Source of the DNA: CAYMRB01 sp964392615
GTDB taxonomy: Bacteria > Planctomycetota > UBA8108
Direction: 5' to 3'
DNA: 24,250 bases
Assembly (NCBI GenBank): GCA_964392615.1
Contig: CAYMRB010000104.1
Span: 1-24,250, forward strand
Of the stretch, positions 1 to 6,476 are shown piece by piece. Position 1 is the stretch's first letter. Every line of letters starts with the position of its first letter. The notes under the pieces are model-generated. The model was not told the origin of the DNA. It did not search any database and saw nothing but the letters and a program-made list of their open reading frames with translations. A program made the position numbers and the translations under genes.

Positions 1-101
1 CCGAGTTCCAGCGGCTCCACTGGATCTACACCGGCCTCGAGGCGGGCAAGGTCGTCCTGCTGTTCATCGCCGCGTGCGTCGGGCTGCGCGGTCGCGATTG
101 A
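1..101 (+). CDS. C-terminal end of a small membrane protein (partial)
   Basis: The frame beginning at base 3 is open from the window edge to a TGA at 99-101 and gives 32 residues. They start with a polar and aromatic stretch (FQRLHWIYTGLEAGK). A hydrophobic segment follows (VVLLFIAACVGL), and the end is the charged tail RGRD. This looks like the last transmembrane helix of an inner-membrane protein with a short cytoplasmic end. The FxRLH...LE...LLL pattern is reminiscent of the end of DUF4149-type small membrane proteins, but that is a guess from a short fragment. The rest of the gene lies upstream of the window. Confidence 0.55.
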   Translation, partial: EFQRLHWIYTGLEAGKVVLLFIAACVGLRGRD

Positions 102-206
102 CCGCCCGAAAATCCCCTTCCCTCTCGCGCGGACGCCGCTGTACCATGCGGGGCGTCACGAACAGATCGCGAATCACGGGCTGCAGGTCGCGGAGGGAGC
201 GGACAC

Positions 207-839
207 ATGCGGACACTCACGGTATTGACGACGGTTCTTTCGGTCATCGCCCTGTCGTTCTTCAGCGGCTGCAAGAGCACGAACACGGGGTGCTGCGACG
301 CCTGCAAGCCGGCCTGCGAGGCGGACGCCACGTTCCCACCGGCGGACGTCGACCACCTCGGCATGAAGGTGCAGGTCGCAGTCGAGATCTTCGGGATCGA
401 CAAAGACATCGTCGACCTCGCGGGCGAAGTCGTCGTCCACAGAACCGGCCCGATCGGCGAGGGCGGCAAGACGATGAAGGGCGTGCTCGGCGGCGCGACG
501 CTGCAGGGCAAGTCCGACGTCTTCGGCGAGGTCGTCGCGCTGCAGGGACCGACGACGTCGACGTGCTCCTACTCGTGCGAAGGACCGGGCCAGTACACCG
601 GCACGTTCGAGATCTTCGGTTGGTTCTGGTTGCCGAAGTACGGCAAGGTCTTCTACACGACGCTGCCCGTCGTCGTCACAGGACCCGCGACGACCATTCC
701 GCCCGTCGGCCAGGTCGCGAAGATGGCCGCGGGCACGACGATCCCGCTCTACGAGATCGGCGGCTCGACCGACAACCCGGCCGGCACGCTATCCGCCGCG
801 AGCGGCGAGGTCCTCGCACCGGTGACGCTCGGCGACTGA
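207..839 (+). CDS. Small secreted lipoprotein of unknown function
   Basis: The protein is 210 residues long. A signal peptide with a lipobox ends at Cys22 (FFSGC), so it should be a lipid-anchored envelope protein. The mature N-terminus is Cys-rich (C22, C29, C30, C33 and C37 region: GCCDACKPAC), which could bind metal or form disulfides. The remainder is a beta-rich domain with many Val, Gly and Thr residues, for example VAVEIFGIDKDIVDLAGEV. I recognise no family. The start at 207 is supported by a GGAGGGAG stretch about eight bases upstream. The gene is followed after 49 bases by the convergent Nudix fusion gene. The overlapping antisense and +2-frame readings are Arg-rich shadows. Confidence 0.8.
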   Translation: MRTLTVLTTVLSVIALSFFSGCKSTNTGCCDACKPACEADATFPPADVDHLGMKVQVAVEIFGIDKDIVDLAGEVVVHRTGPIGEGGKTMKGVLGGATLQGKSDVFGEVVALQGPTTSTCSYSCEGPGQYTGTFEIFGWFWLPKYGKVFYTTLPVVVTGPATTIPPVGQVAKMAAGTTIPLYEIGGSTDNPAGTLSAASGEVLAPVTLGD

Positions 840-888
840 CGCCTTCCGAGATAGCAGGGGGCGTGACCGAGCGGACCCGGCGCTTTCC

Positions 889-2364
889 TCACGGTGCGGC
901 GCGATAGGTATCGTCCGCGACCTTCTCCACCGCCCCCTCGTCGGCCCAGTACTCCAGCGCCGCGCGCGTCGCGCGTACGAACAGCTCGCGCAGGCTGTCC
1001 GCGATGTCGCGGTAGATCTCGGTCGCGATGTCGTCGACGGTGCGCGGCTCGGCGCCGAGTTTGCTGCGCACTTGCGCGAGACGTCGCTTGCGGTGCGCGA
1101 TCGTGCGCTCGATCAACGCCCTCGGCTCGAGCGATGGCGGACCGTGACTCGGATAGAGGATGCGAGCATCGAGCGCTGCGAGCCGCTCGAGCGATTCGAA
1201 GTACGACAGCAGGTGCCCACCCGGCGAGCCGACGTACATGCTGACGATCGTCGAGATCATGTCGCCCGCCAGAATCGCACCGTGACGCTCGTCCCAGAAC
1301 GCGAGGTGACCCTGCGCGTGGCCCGGCGTGAACAGACACTCGAGGCGCCAATCGGGACGTCCGTCCGGACCATCGCCGAGGTCGATCGCGTCGCCATCGC
1401 CGAGCTCCCGATCGAGCGTTCGCCCGATGAGCTCGCCGGTTCGCGGGTGTGCCCACAGCGGCAAGCGCCAGCGATCCCGCACGATGTCGAGCGCGCCGAT
1501 GTGATCGTTGTGGTGATGGCTGAGCACGACGGCTGCGACGCGGTCGCCGCGCTCGATCCGCGTGTCGATCGCCTCGATCAAGTGCGCTCGGCCCTCGGCG
1601 CTCGACGGGGTCGGATCGATGATGACGAACGTGCCGCACCCGACGAGGAACGCGTGCGTCGGCACGGTCGGCGGTAGCGGCGGCGTGTGGAACGGCAGCA
1701 GCTCGGTGCCGGGCCCCCACGGTATCGCGCGCCCCGCTCCTTCGAAGTGAGCCGACATCGCACGCAGCTCGGTGATCGCGCCGTCGAAGCTCCGACTCGC
1801 GAACGCGTCGAGGATGACGATCGCCGGTGGCGCGATCAGCATCTCGCCGCGTCGCCAAGCCGCGAGCGCGTCGGCCGGACGCCACCACCGCCCGTCGACG
1901 AACTCGTCGCCTCGCAAGCGCGGCTCGCCGCGGCCGGCGCTGCAGTCGAGAGCGTAGAACCGCGTGTCGTACCGCAACCTCGAAAACGGCGGCGTGACGA
2001 GCCGGGTCGCCGCGACGAAGTCGGCCGGATCGACGGCTCCGCCCGCACGCTGTAGCGCATCGTGAAAGGCCCCGGCGTCGAGGGCGAGGTCCGATGCATC
2101 GGCGAGCGTCGCACGACCCCGACTCGCGAGCACGCCCGTCTCCTCCCACAGCTCGCGCAGCGCGCAGCCGACGTGGAGCCTCGACGCCGTGTCGAGATCG
2201 GCGCCCGCGACGAGCGAGACGTCCGCATCGGCTGGCTCCGCGCGACCGCCCGGAAACGCCCAATAGCCGCCGAAGAAGCGCAGATCCATCGAGCGCTGCG
2301 CGAGAAACACCTCGAGCCCGTCACGGTCGCGGTGAAGGATGACGCTGCTGGACGGTCGGGGCAT
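889..2364 (-). CDS. Nudix hydrolase fused to a metallo-beta-lactamase-fold hydrolase
   Basis: This is a 491-residue two-domain protein. Residues 1 to about 210 form a Nudix domain. It shows the FGGYWAFPGG lead-in (31-40) and the RELWEETGV core (70-78) with its metal-binding glutamates. An insertion of about 20 residues separates the first Gly/Glu part of the Nudix box from that core, as in NUDT19-type CoA diphosphatases. Residues about 215-425 are an MBL-fold domain. Its ligands are visible: HHHNDH at 283-288, PGH at 347-349, AGD at 366-368 and PSHG at 405-408. About 65 C-terminal residues resemble the winged-helix end of LACTB2-type enzymes. The frame is open much further upstream, but the start at 2364 is chosen because it sits one base after the stop of the upstream gene and directly precedes the Nudix fold. 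Family knowledge suggests nucleotide-diphosphate or CoA-ester hydrolysis. The substrate cannot be told from sequence. Confidence 0.9.
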   Translation of the reverse strand: MPRPSSSVILHRDRDGLEVFLAQRSMDLRFFGGYWAFPGGRAEPADADVSLVAGADLDTASRLHVGCALRELWEETGVLASRGRATLADASDLALDAGAFHDALQRAGGAVDPADFVAATRLVTPPFSRLRYDTRFYALDCSAGRGEPRLRGDEFVDGRWWRPADALAAWRRGEMLIAPPAIVILDAFASRSFDGAITELRAMSAHFEGAGRAIPWGPGTELLPFHTPPLPPTVPTHAFLVGCGTFVIIDPTPSSAEGRAHLIEAIDTRIERGDRVAAVVLSHHHNDHIGALDIVRDRWRLPLWAHPRTGELIGRTLDRELGDGDAIDLGDGPDGRPDWRLECLFTPGHAQGHLAFWDERHGAILAGDMISTIVSMYVGSPGGHLLSYFESLERLAALDARILYPSHGPPSLEPRALIERTIAHRKRRLAQVRSKLGAEPRTVDDIATEIYRDIADSLRELFVRATRAALEYWADEGAVEKVADDTYRAAP

Positions 2365-2365
2365 G

Positions 2366-3358
2366 TCAGCGCGACGACTCGACGACGACGAACTCGGCGC
2401 GATGGGACAAGAGCGGCCCAGCCTCGCCGTGACACGGACGACAGGATTCGGCGACGGTCGCGCGACGAGGCTGCGAGGCGGCGACGAACGGGTCACGGAA
2501 GTCGATCGTGGCGTCGGAGTCGAACTCGACCCACGGATCGCGTCCAGCGACGGCGGCGGCACGATCGAAGCGTTCGACGCTCGCGCTCCACACGCCGTCG
2601 CGGCGCTCGAGCGTCCAGCACTCGCGCGGCACGGAGTCGTCGCTCGCCCTCGACTCGAGCACGAGGCACGCACTCACCGGTAGCGACAGCCGCGCGGCGG
2701 GCGTTCCCGGCGCCGGCATCGCCGCGCTGGGCGCCAGTCGATAGAAGACGCGTCGACGCAGCGTCGCGTTCGAGTCGCCGCCGGACGCCGTCGCGATCTC
2801 GACCCACGTCCCGTCGCGCATCGCGCGCGGTTGCGAGTGCGCGCGTGCAAGCTCGTGACGCGACAACGACGCCGCGACGGACTTCGCGGCATCTCGATGC
2901 CGGCGCGCGAGTTCGGCGCCGTCGGGCTGCGCGTCCCAGAACTCTGCTTGATCGAGGAGGTCGGCGCACAGAACGCGTCGCGCGCGCGCCGCGAGACCGT
3001 CTGCGTCGTCCGTGTCGTCCGTGTCGATCGCGGCCTCGAGGCTCTCGACGAGCGCGACGATCTCGACTCGATCCACGGCGCGCGGATCGGTCAGCAGCGA
3101 GAACGGCGCCTCGGGCCGCGCGGTATCGAGGCGCCCGGCCTCGTCCCGCGACGCGAAGGACCGGTGGAACCAGCGATTCGCCGGGTGGAACGAATCGCCG
3201 ACGTACACCGCCGGCGGCGGCCAACCCCTCGGAGCCGGACCGCCGACGTAATCGTCCGGCACGCGCGGCGGAATCTCGTAGCAACCGCCCGCGGCGCTGG
3301 CGAGCCCGACGAGCGGCACAAGCCATGCGCTGAAGAGCAACCGGCGCTCGCGCATCAC
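2366..3358 (-). CDS. Lipoprotein with a C-terminal CxxCH motif, unknown function
   Basis: The protein has 330 residues when read from a GTG at 3358, or 329 from the ATG at 3355. The ATG forms a TGATG overlap with the stop of the upstream gene, so it is the more likely start. A signal peptide ends in a lipobox (SAAGGC, Cys26), implying export and lipid anchoring. The central part is mixed alpha/beta and matches no family I recognise. Near the end is CRPCH (306-310), the classical covalent haem c attachment motif, followed by only about 20 residues. A true cytochrome c fold normally has more sequence after the motif, including a distal Met. It may therefore be a remnant haem site or a chance match. 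The gene lies between a GspF-like gene and the Nudix-MBL gene with almost no spacing, so it is probably co-translated with them. Confidence 0.75.
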   Translation of the reverse strand: MMRERRLLFSAWLVPLVGLASAAGGCYEIPPRVPDDYVGGPAPRGWPPPAVYVGDSFHPANRWFHRSFASRDEAGRLDTARPEAPFSLLTDPRAVDRVEIVALVESLEAAIDTDDTDDADGLAARARRVLCADLLDQAEFWDAQPDGAELARRHRDAAKSVAASLSRHELARAHSQPRAMRDGTWVEIATASGGDSNATLRRRVFYRLAPSAAMPAPGTPAARLSLPVSACLVLESRASDDSVPRECWTLERRDGVWSASVERFDRAAAVAGRDPWVEFDSDATIDFRDPFVAASQPRRATVAESCRPCHGEAGPLLSHRAEFVVVESSR

Positions 3359-4329
3359 AGCCCCGCCGCGCCGTAGTAATTCTGCACGGCCGAGACTAGC
3401 GCGATGAGCACGCCCAGCGCGATCATGAGGAACGCGAGGATGGGAATCGTCCAGAGCGCGATGGACAGCCGCGTACGGAACCGCTCTTCCAAGTCGGCGC
3501 CGGTCGCCTGCAACGTCCGATCGAGAGATCCGGCGTTCTCACCCGACGCGAAGCGCGCGAGCAGGTCGTCGGGCAGGCGGCGAATCTTCGCGAGCGCCTC
3601 CGTCGCGGTTGCGCCGCCGCGGATCTGGTAGTCGACCTTCTCGATGTCCTCGCGCAGGAACGACCAACCGGACGCGTTGGCGACGAGCGGCAAGCTGTCG
3701 CTCCAACCCATGCCGGACTCGAGCAGCATCCCGAGAAGCCGAAACGCGCGTCCAAACGCGGCGTCGCGACAGATGCCGCCGATGAACGGCAGCGCGCAGA
3801 GCAGCGACTGCACCGCGGATCGCGCGCTCGAACCCGGCGGGGCCAGCTTCGCCCGCTGTCGCCAGAGCGCGAACAACGCGACCGGCACGCCGAACCCGAT
3901 CACGACGATCGCGAGGTACATCCACGCACGTCCGGTCACGACGAGGAAGAGCGGCGGAAGCACGACGAACGCACAGTAGAGGAAAGCCGGATACGCGAGG
4001 CGCAGCATCATCGACTTGCGCAGATCGAGCCGCGCCTCGACGTCGGCGATCAACCGTTCGAGCACCTCGACGAGGCGCCCGGCACGCTCGCCGGCCTCGA
4101 TCAGCGCGGCGTGCTCCGGCGGCACGACGTGCTGCGAACCCGTCCCGGCACCGAGCGCGCGGAGCGCCTCCGCCAGTGTTTTGCCGCATTCCAGGGACGC
4201 CGCGAGCTCGCTGGCGGCGCCGGCCCAGCGACCGCGCAGCGCGAGCGTGTTCAGCGCCTCCTTGATCGGCAGCCCCGCGCGCAACTGCGAGTGAAGCCCG
4301 GTGAGAAAATCTCGGTAGCCGCCGGTCAT
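3355..4329 (-). CDS. Type II secretion/type IV pilus inner-membrane protein, GspF/PilC family
   Basis: The protein is 324 residues long and has the duplicated T2SSF helical-domain layout. The first domain spans about residues 8-105, including the family-typical LRAGLPIKEAL and LIEAGERAGRLVEVLERL. A transmembrane pair follows at about 111-132 and 137-156. The second domain spans about 180-285, with LLGMLLESGMGWSDSL and ENAGSLDRTLQ. A final transmembrane helix lies at about 292-314. Family members form the inner-membrane platform that couples the assembly ATPase to pseudopilus or pilus extrusion. It is shorter than typical GspF (about 400 residues) because the N-terminal cytoplasmic extension is missing. 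No ATPase, secretin or pilin gene is adjacent, so this is an orphan copy next to a ferredoxin and a haem-motif lipoprotein. The 3' end overlaps the next gene. Confidence 0.88.
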   Translation of the reverse strand: MTGGYRDFLTGLHSQLRAGLPIKEALNTLALRGRWAGAASELAASLECGKTLAEALRALGAGTGSQHVVPPEHAALIEAGERAGRLVEVLERLIADVEARLDLRKSMMLRLAYPAFLYCAFVVLPPLFLVVTGRAWMYLAIVVIGFGVPVALFALWRQRAKLAPPGSSARSAVQSLLCALPFIGGICRDAAFGRAFRLLGMLLESGMGWSDSLPLVANASGWSFLREDIEKVDYQIRGGATATEALAKIRRLPDDLLARFASGENAGSLDRTLQATGADLEERFRTRLSIALWTIPILAFLMIALGVLIALVSAVQNYYGAAGL

Positions 4330-4377
4330 GCGTGCCTTCCCCGACAGGGCCCCGCCGCGACCGTCAGGTGTTGACGG

Positions 4378-4719
4378 TCATTTCTTCTGGCCGAACCAGT
4401 TGAACTCCGGCTGCGTCTGGATCTCGACGTCGCCCTGGACGCGAGCCCGGCACGCGAGGCGCACCTTGTCCTCGTTGCCGAGCTTGAACCAGCTCACAGC
4501 GATGCGCAGGGCCTCCATGAAGCGCTTGCGGCTGAGGTTCTCCCGACCCTGGAGGACGTGAACGCGGCAATCACCGCAGAAACCGAGGCCCCGACAGTTG
4601 AGGTATTTCTTGATCTCCGGGTAGAGCTCGATCCCGTGCTCCGAGGCGATGTCGCGCAGCTTGGCGCCTTCGTCGCACTCGACGGTCTTGCCCTCCCGCT
4701 TGAAGTGGACCTGGGGCAT
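4378..4719 (-). CDS. [2Fe-2S] ferredoxin, plant-type fold
   Basis: This is a 113-residue soluble electron carrier. The four cluster ligands appear to be Cys42, Cys48, Cys51 (C-x5-C-x2-C) and Cys90 (RLACRARV), the usual spacing for a beta-grasp [2Fe-2S] ferredoxin. Residues 1-30 (VHFKREGKTVECDEG, LRDIASEHGIEL) match the N-terminal beta-hairpin and helix of this fold. About 20 residues (65-85) separate the third Cys from the conserved ACRARV segment and hold a small helix. The frame is open upstream to 4881, but the start at 4719 is preferred because an AGGAG ribosome-binding site lies five bases ahead and the fold starts there. It is the first gene of the minus-strand group running down to 889, with a 48-base gap before the GspF-like gene. 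Its redox partner is not evident. Confidence 0.9.
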   Translation of the reverse strand: MPQVHFKREGKTVECDEGAKLRDIASEHGIELYPEIKKYLNCRGLGFCGDCRVHVLQGRENLSRKRFMEALRIAVSWFKLGNEDKVRLACRARVQGDVEIQTQPEFNWFGQKK

Positions 4720-4723
4720 CGCT

Positions 4724-4728
4724 CTCCT
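4724..4728 (-). promoter_or_regulatory. Ribosome-binding site of the ferredoxin gene
   Basis: On the minus strand AGGAG lies four bases before the ATG at 4719. This decides the start against the longer open frame reaching 4881, whose N-terminus is Arg/Pro-rich and unlike a ferredoxin. Confidence 0.7.
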
Positions 4729-4961
4729 GGACTCTCGATCAAGAAACCGCGCGATGGGCGACGATCCGCGCAACGGATGTGCCGGGCGAGGGGGAATTGT
4801 AGGTGATGGAAAAACCCGATGCAATGCGCCCCGCCCCCGCCGCGAAGGCCTGTCGATGTTCGGGCGCTGGATCTCCAACACGGCTTGACCATTGCGTTTC
4901 CATACGCGCCGAAGACAATACTACCCGGCCCCCGCTCCCCTTCCGGAGATCGATCCTGCCC

Positions 4962-5903
4962 GTGAGCGAGAAGCACTATCGGCGTCCCATTCCCGATGCG
5001 TTCACGCTGTCGGTCGTCATCCCGTGCTACAACGAGATCGACACGATCGACGTGGTCCTCGAGCGCGTGGGGGCGGTTCGCTATCGCAAGGAAGTGATCG
5101 TCGTCGACGATGGCTCTCGCGACGGCACGCGCGAGCGCTTGCAAGAGATCGAGCGCTCGACCGGCCTGATCGACCGGCTCGTGTTCCACGAGAAGAACCA
5201 GGGCAAGGGCGCCGCGCTGCAGAGCGGGTTCGCCGAGGCGACCGGCGACGTCGTGCTGATTCAGGACGCCGACCTCGAGTACGACCCGCAGGAATACCCG
5301 AAGCTCCTCGCGCCGATCCTCGAGGGGAAGGCGGACGTCGTGTACGGCTCGCGTTTCCTGACCGGTAGCGCACACCGCGTGCTGTACTTCTGGCACTCGG
5401 TCGCCAACAAGACGCTGACGCTCCTCTCGAACATGATGACGAACCTGACCCTCACCGACATGGAGACCTGCTACAAGGTCTTCCGCCGGGAGGTGCCCGT
5501 TTGTCTCGACCTGCGGGAGCGCCGCTTCGGCTGTGAGCCGGAGATGACCGCGAAGATCGCGCGCCTCGAGTGCCGCGTGTACGAGATCGGCATCTCGTAC
5601 GACGGCCGCAGCTACGGCGAGGGCAAGAAGATCGGCTGGAAGGATGCCGTCTGGGCGATCTTCTGCATCCTGCGCTACGGCTTCTTCCACCCCCCGCGTC
5701 CGGTCGATTGGGGCTCGCCGGAGGAGACGGAAGACCGCGCCGCGGACGGGGCGAAGCCCACGACCGTCGGCCGCCGCGGCAACGGCACCCGCACGACGGA
5801 AGACGGCGACGGCACCGGTGCGCCCGCGGCGAAGGACGATTCGCGCATCGCGGATCGCGACGTTACCCGGCCGGCACCCAGTGCGGGCCCGTCGAAGTCG
5901 TAG
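4962..5903 (+). CDS. Family 2 glycosyltransferase (dolichol-phosphate mannosyltransferase-like)
   Basis: From a GTG start the protein has 313 residues. It shows the GT-A fold of family GT2: LSVVIPCYNE at 16-25, VIVVDDGSRDGT at 46-56, the acceptor-loop motif NQGKGAALQSGF at 79-90, and the metal/nucleotide-sugar DxD site in QDADLEYDP at 101-109. TDMETCYKVFRREV (165-178) is typical of DPM1-like and polyprenyl-phosphate sugar transferases. Such enzymes transfer a sugar from a nucleotide sugar to a lipid carrier at the cytoplasmic membrane face. After about residue 250 a 60-residue polar tail rich in Gly, Thr, Asp and Arg follows, with no membrane helices, and it looks disordered. GTG 4962 is chosen because the fold begins just after it. 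A GGAG lies 13 bases upstream, which is longer than ideal, and the open frame reaches 4803. The gene is divergent from the ferredoxin gene. Confidence 0.9.
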   Translation: MSEKHYRRPIPDAFTLSVVIPCYNEIDTIDVVLERVGAVRYRKEVIVVDDGSRDGTRERLQEIERSTGLIDRLVFHEKNQGKGAALQSGFAEATGDVVLIQDADLEYDPQEYPKLLAPILEGKADVVYGSRFLTGSAHRVLYFWHSVANKTLTLLSNMMTNLTLTDMETCYKVFRREVPVCLDLRERRFGCEPEMTAKIARLECRVYEIGISYDGRSYGEGKKIGWKDAVWAIFCILRYGFFHPPRPVDWGSPEETEDRAADGAKPTTVGRRGNGTRTTEDGDGTGAPAAKDDSRIADRDVTRPAPSAGPSKS

Positions 5904-5918
5904 CGACCAGTCGCGACG

Positions 5919-6476
5919 TCACTGCGCCGACGGCGACACGCGGACGGAGCGCCCCGAGCCCGCGTCCTTGCCCTTGTCGGTTTGCGTCTTGACCGTGTCC
6001 GTGACCCGCGGCGCCTTCCCGCCGAGCGTGCAGTGCGCTTCCTCGGTGCGTCCATCCTCGCGCGTCACCTGCGCGATGACGCTGCACCCGGTCGGTGCCG
6101 GCACGCGCACGACGGCATCGACCACGCCGCGGCCCTCGCCGTCGAGTCGCACCTTGTGCTTGTGAGCGAACGCGGCCGATTCCACGCCGTCGCTGCCGAG
6201 GAGCCGCACGATCAACGTCTCGTCCGGCTTGCCGTGGACCGTCACGCGAACCGGGATTCCCTTGCCCGACACGATCGGCCCCGACGGCTCCGAGAAGACG
6301 ATACCGAGGCGCCGCCACGCCTTGCCGGGCGACGAGCCGTGCGCGTCGTGCGCGTCGTGCACGCTGACGGACGAGTCCGCGGCCGTGCTGTCGCCGTCGG
6401 ATGAACAGCCCGCAGCGACGATCAGCGTCGCGGCAAGAAACGGCAGGAGAGACGCGAAAAGGGACAGGCGTGCCAT
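5919..6476 (-). CDS. Small lipoprotein of unknown function
   Basis: The protein is 185 residues. A signal peptide ends in a lipobox, VAAGC, with Cys24 as the likely lipidated residue, followed by a Ser/Asp-rich linker and a short His-Asp stretch (HDAHDAHG, about 40-47). The rest is a beta-sandwich-like domain (IPVRVTVHGKPDETLIVRLLG, GRGVVDAVVRVPAPTGCSVIAQVT) of Ig-like appearance, with two later Cys residues that could form a disulfide. It ends in a polar Thr/Lys/Asp tail. I recognise no specific family. The ATG shares one base with the TGA of the upstream metalloprotease gene (TGATG), so translation is probably coupled and the two may act together at the envelope. Reading the frame further upstream gives only an Arg/His-rich shadow of the protease gene. 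Confidence 0.8.
   Translation of the reverse strand: MARLSLFASLLPFLAATLIVAAGCSSDGDSTAADSSVSVHDAHDAHGSSPGKAWRRLGIVFSEPSGPIVSGKGIPVRVTVHGKPDETLIVRLLGSDGVESAAFAHKHKVRLDGEGRGVVDAVVRVPAPTGCSVIAQVTREDGRTEEAHCTLGGKAPRVTDTVKTQTDKGKDAGSGRSVRVSPSAQ

Noticed and set aside
2062..3333. 423-residue plus-strand open frame
   Set aside because: It is very Arg-rich and antisense to the CxxCH lipoprotein and Nudix genes, which have recognisable features. It is typical of high-GC shadow frames.
4359..4379. Perfect 8-bp inverted repeat GACCGTCA/TGACGGTC after the ferredoxin gene
   Set aside because: It overlaps the stop codon and is followed on the minus strand by GC-rich sequence without a T run. Genes continue in the same direction 30 bases later. 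It may be a weak RNA structure but is not supported as a terminator.
4885..4925. TTGACC with AT-rich downstream bases as a promoter for the glycosyltransferase
   Set aside because: No -10-like hexamer occurs at 16-18 bases, so it is not supported.
4494..5690. 398-residue minus-strand open frame
   Set aside because: It lies opposite the GT2 glycosyltransferase and runs out of frame into the ferredoxin gene. No fold is recognisable.
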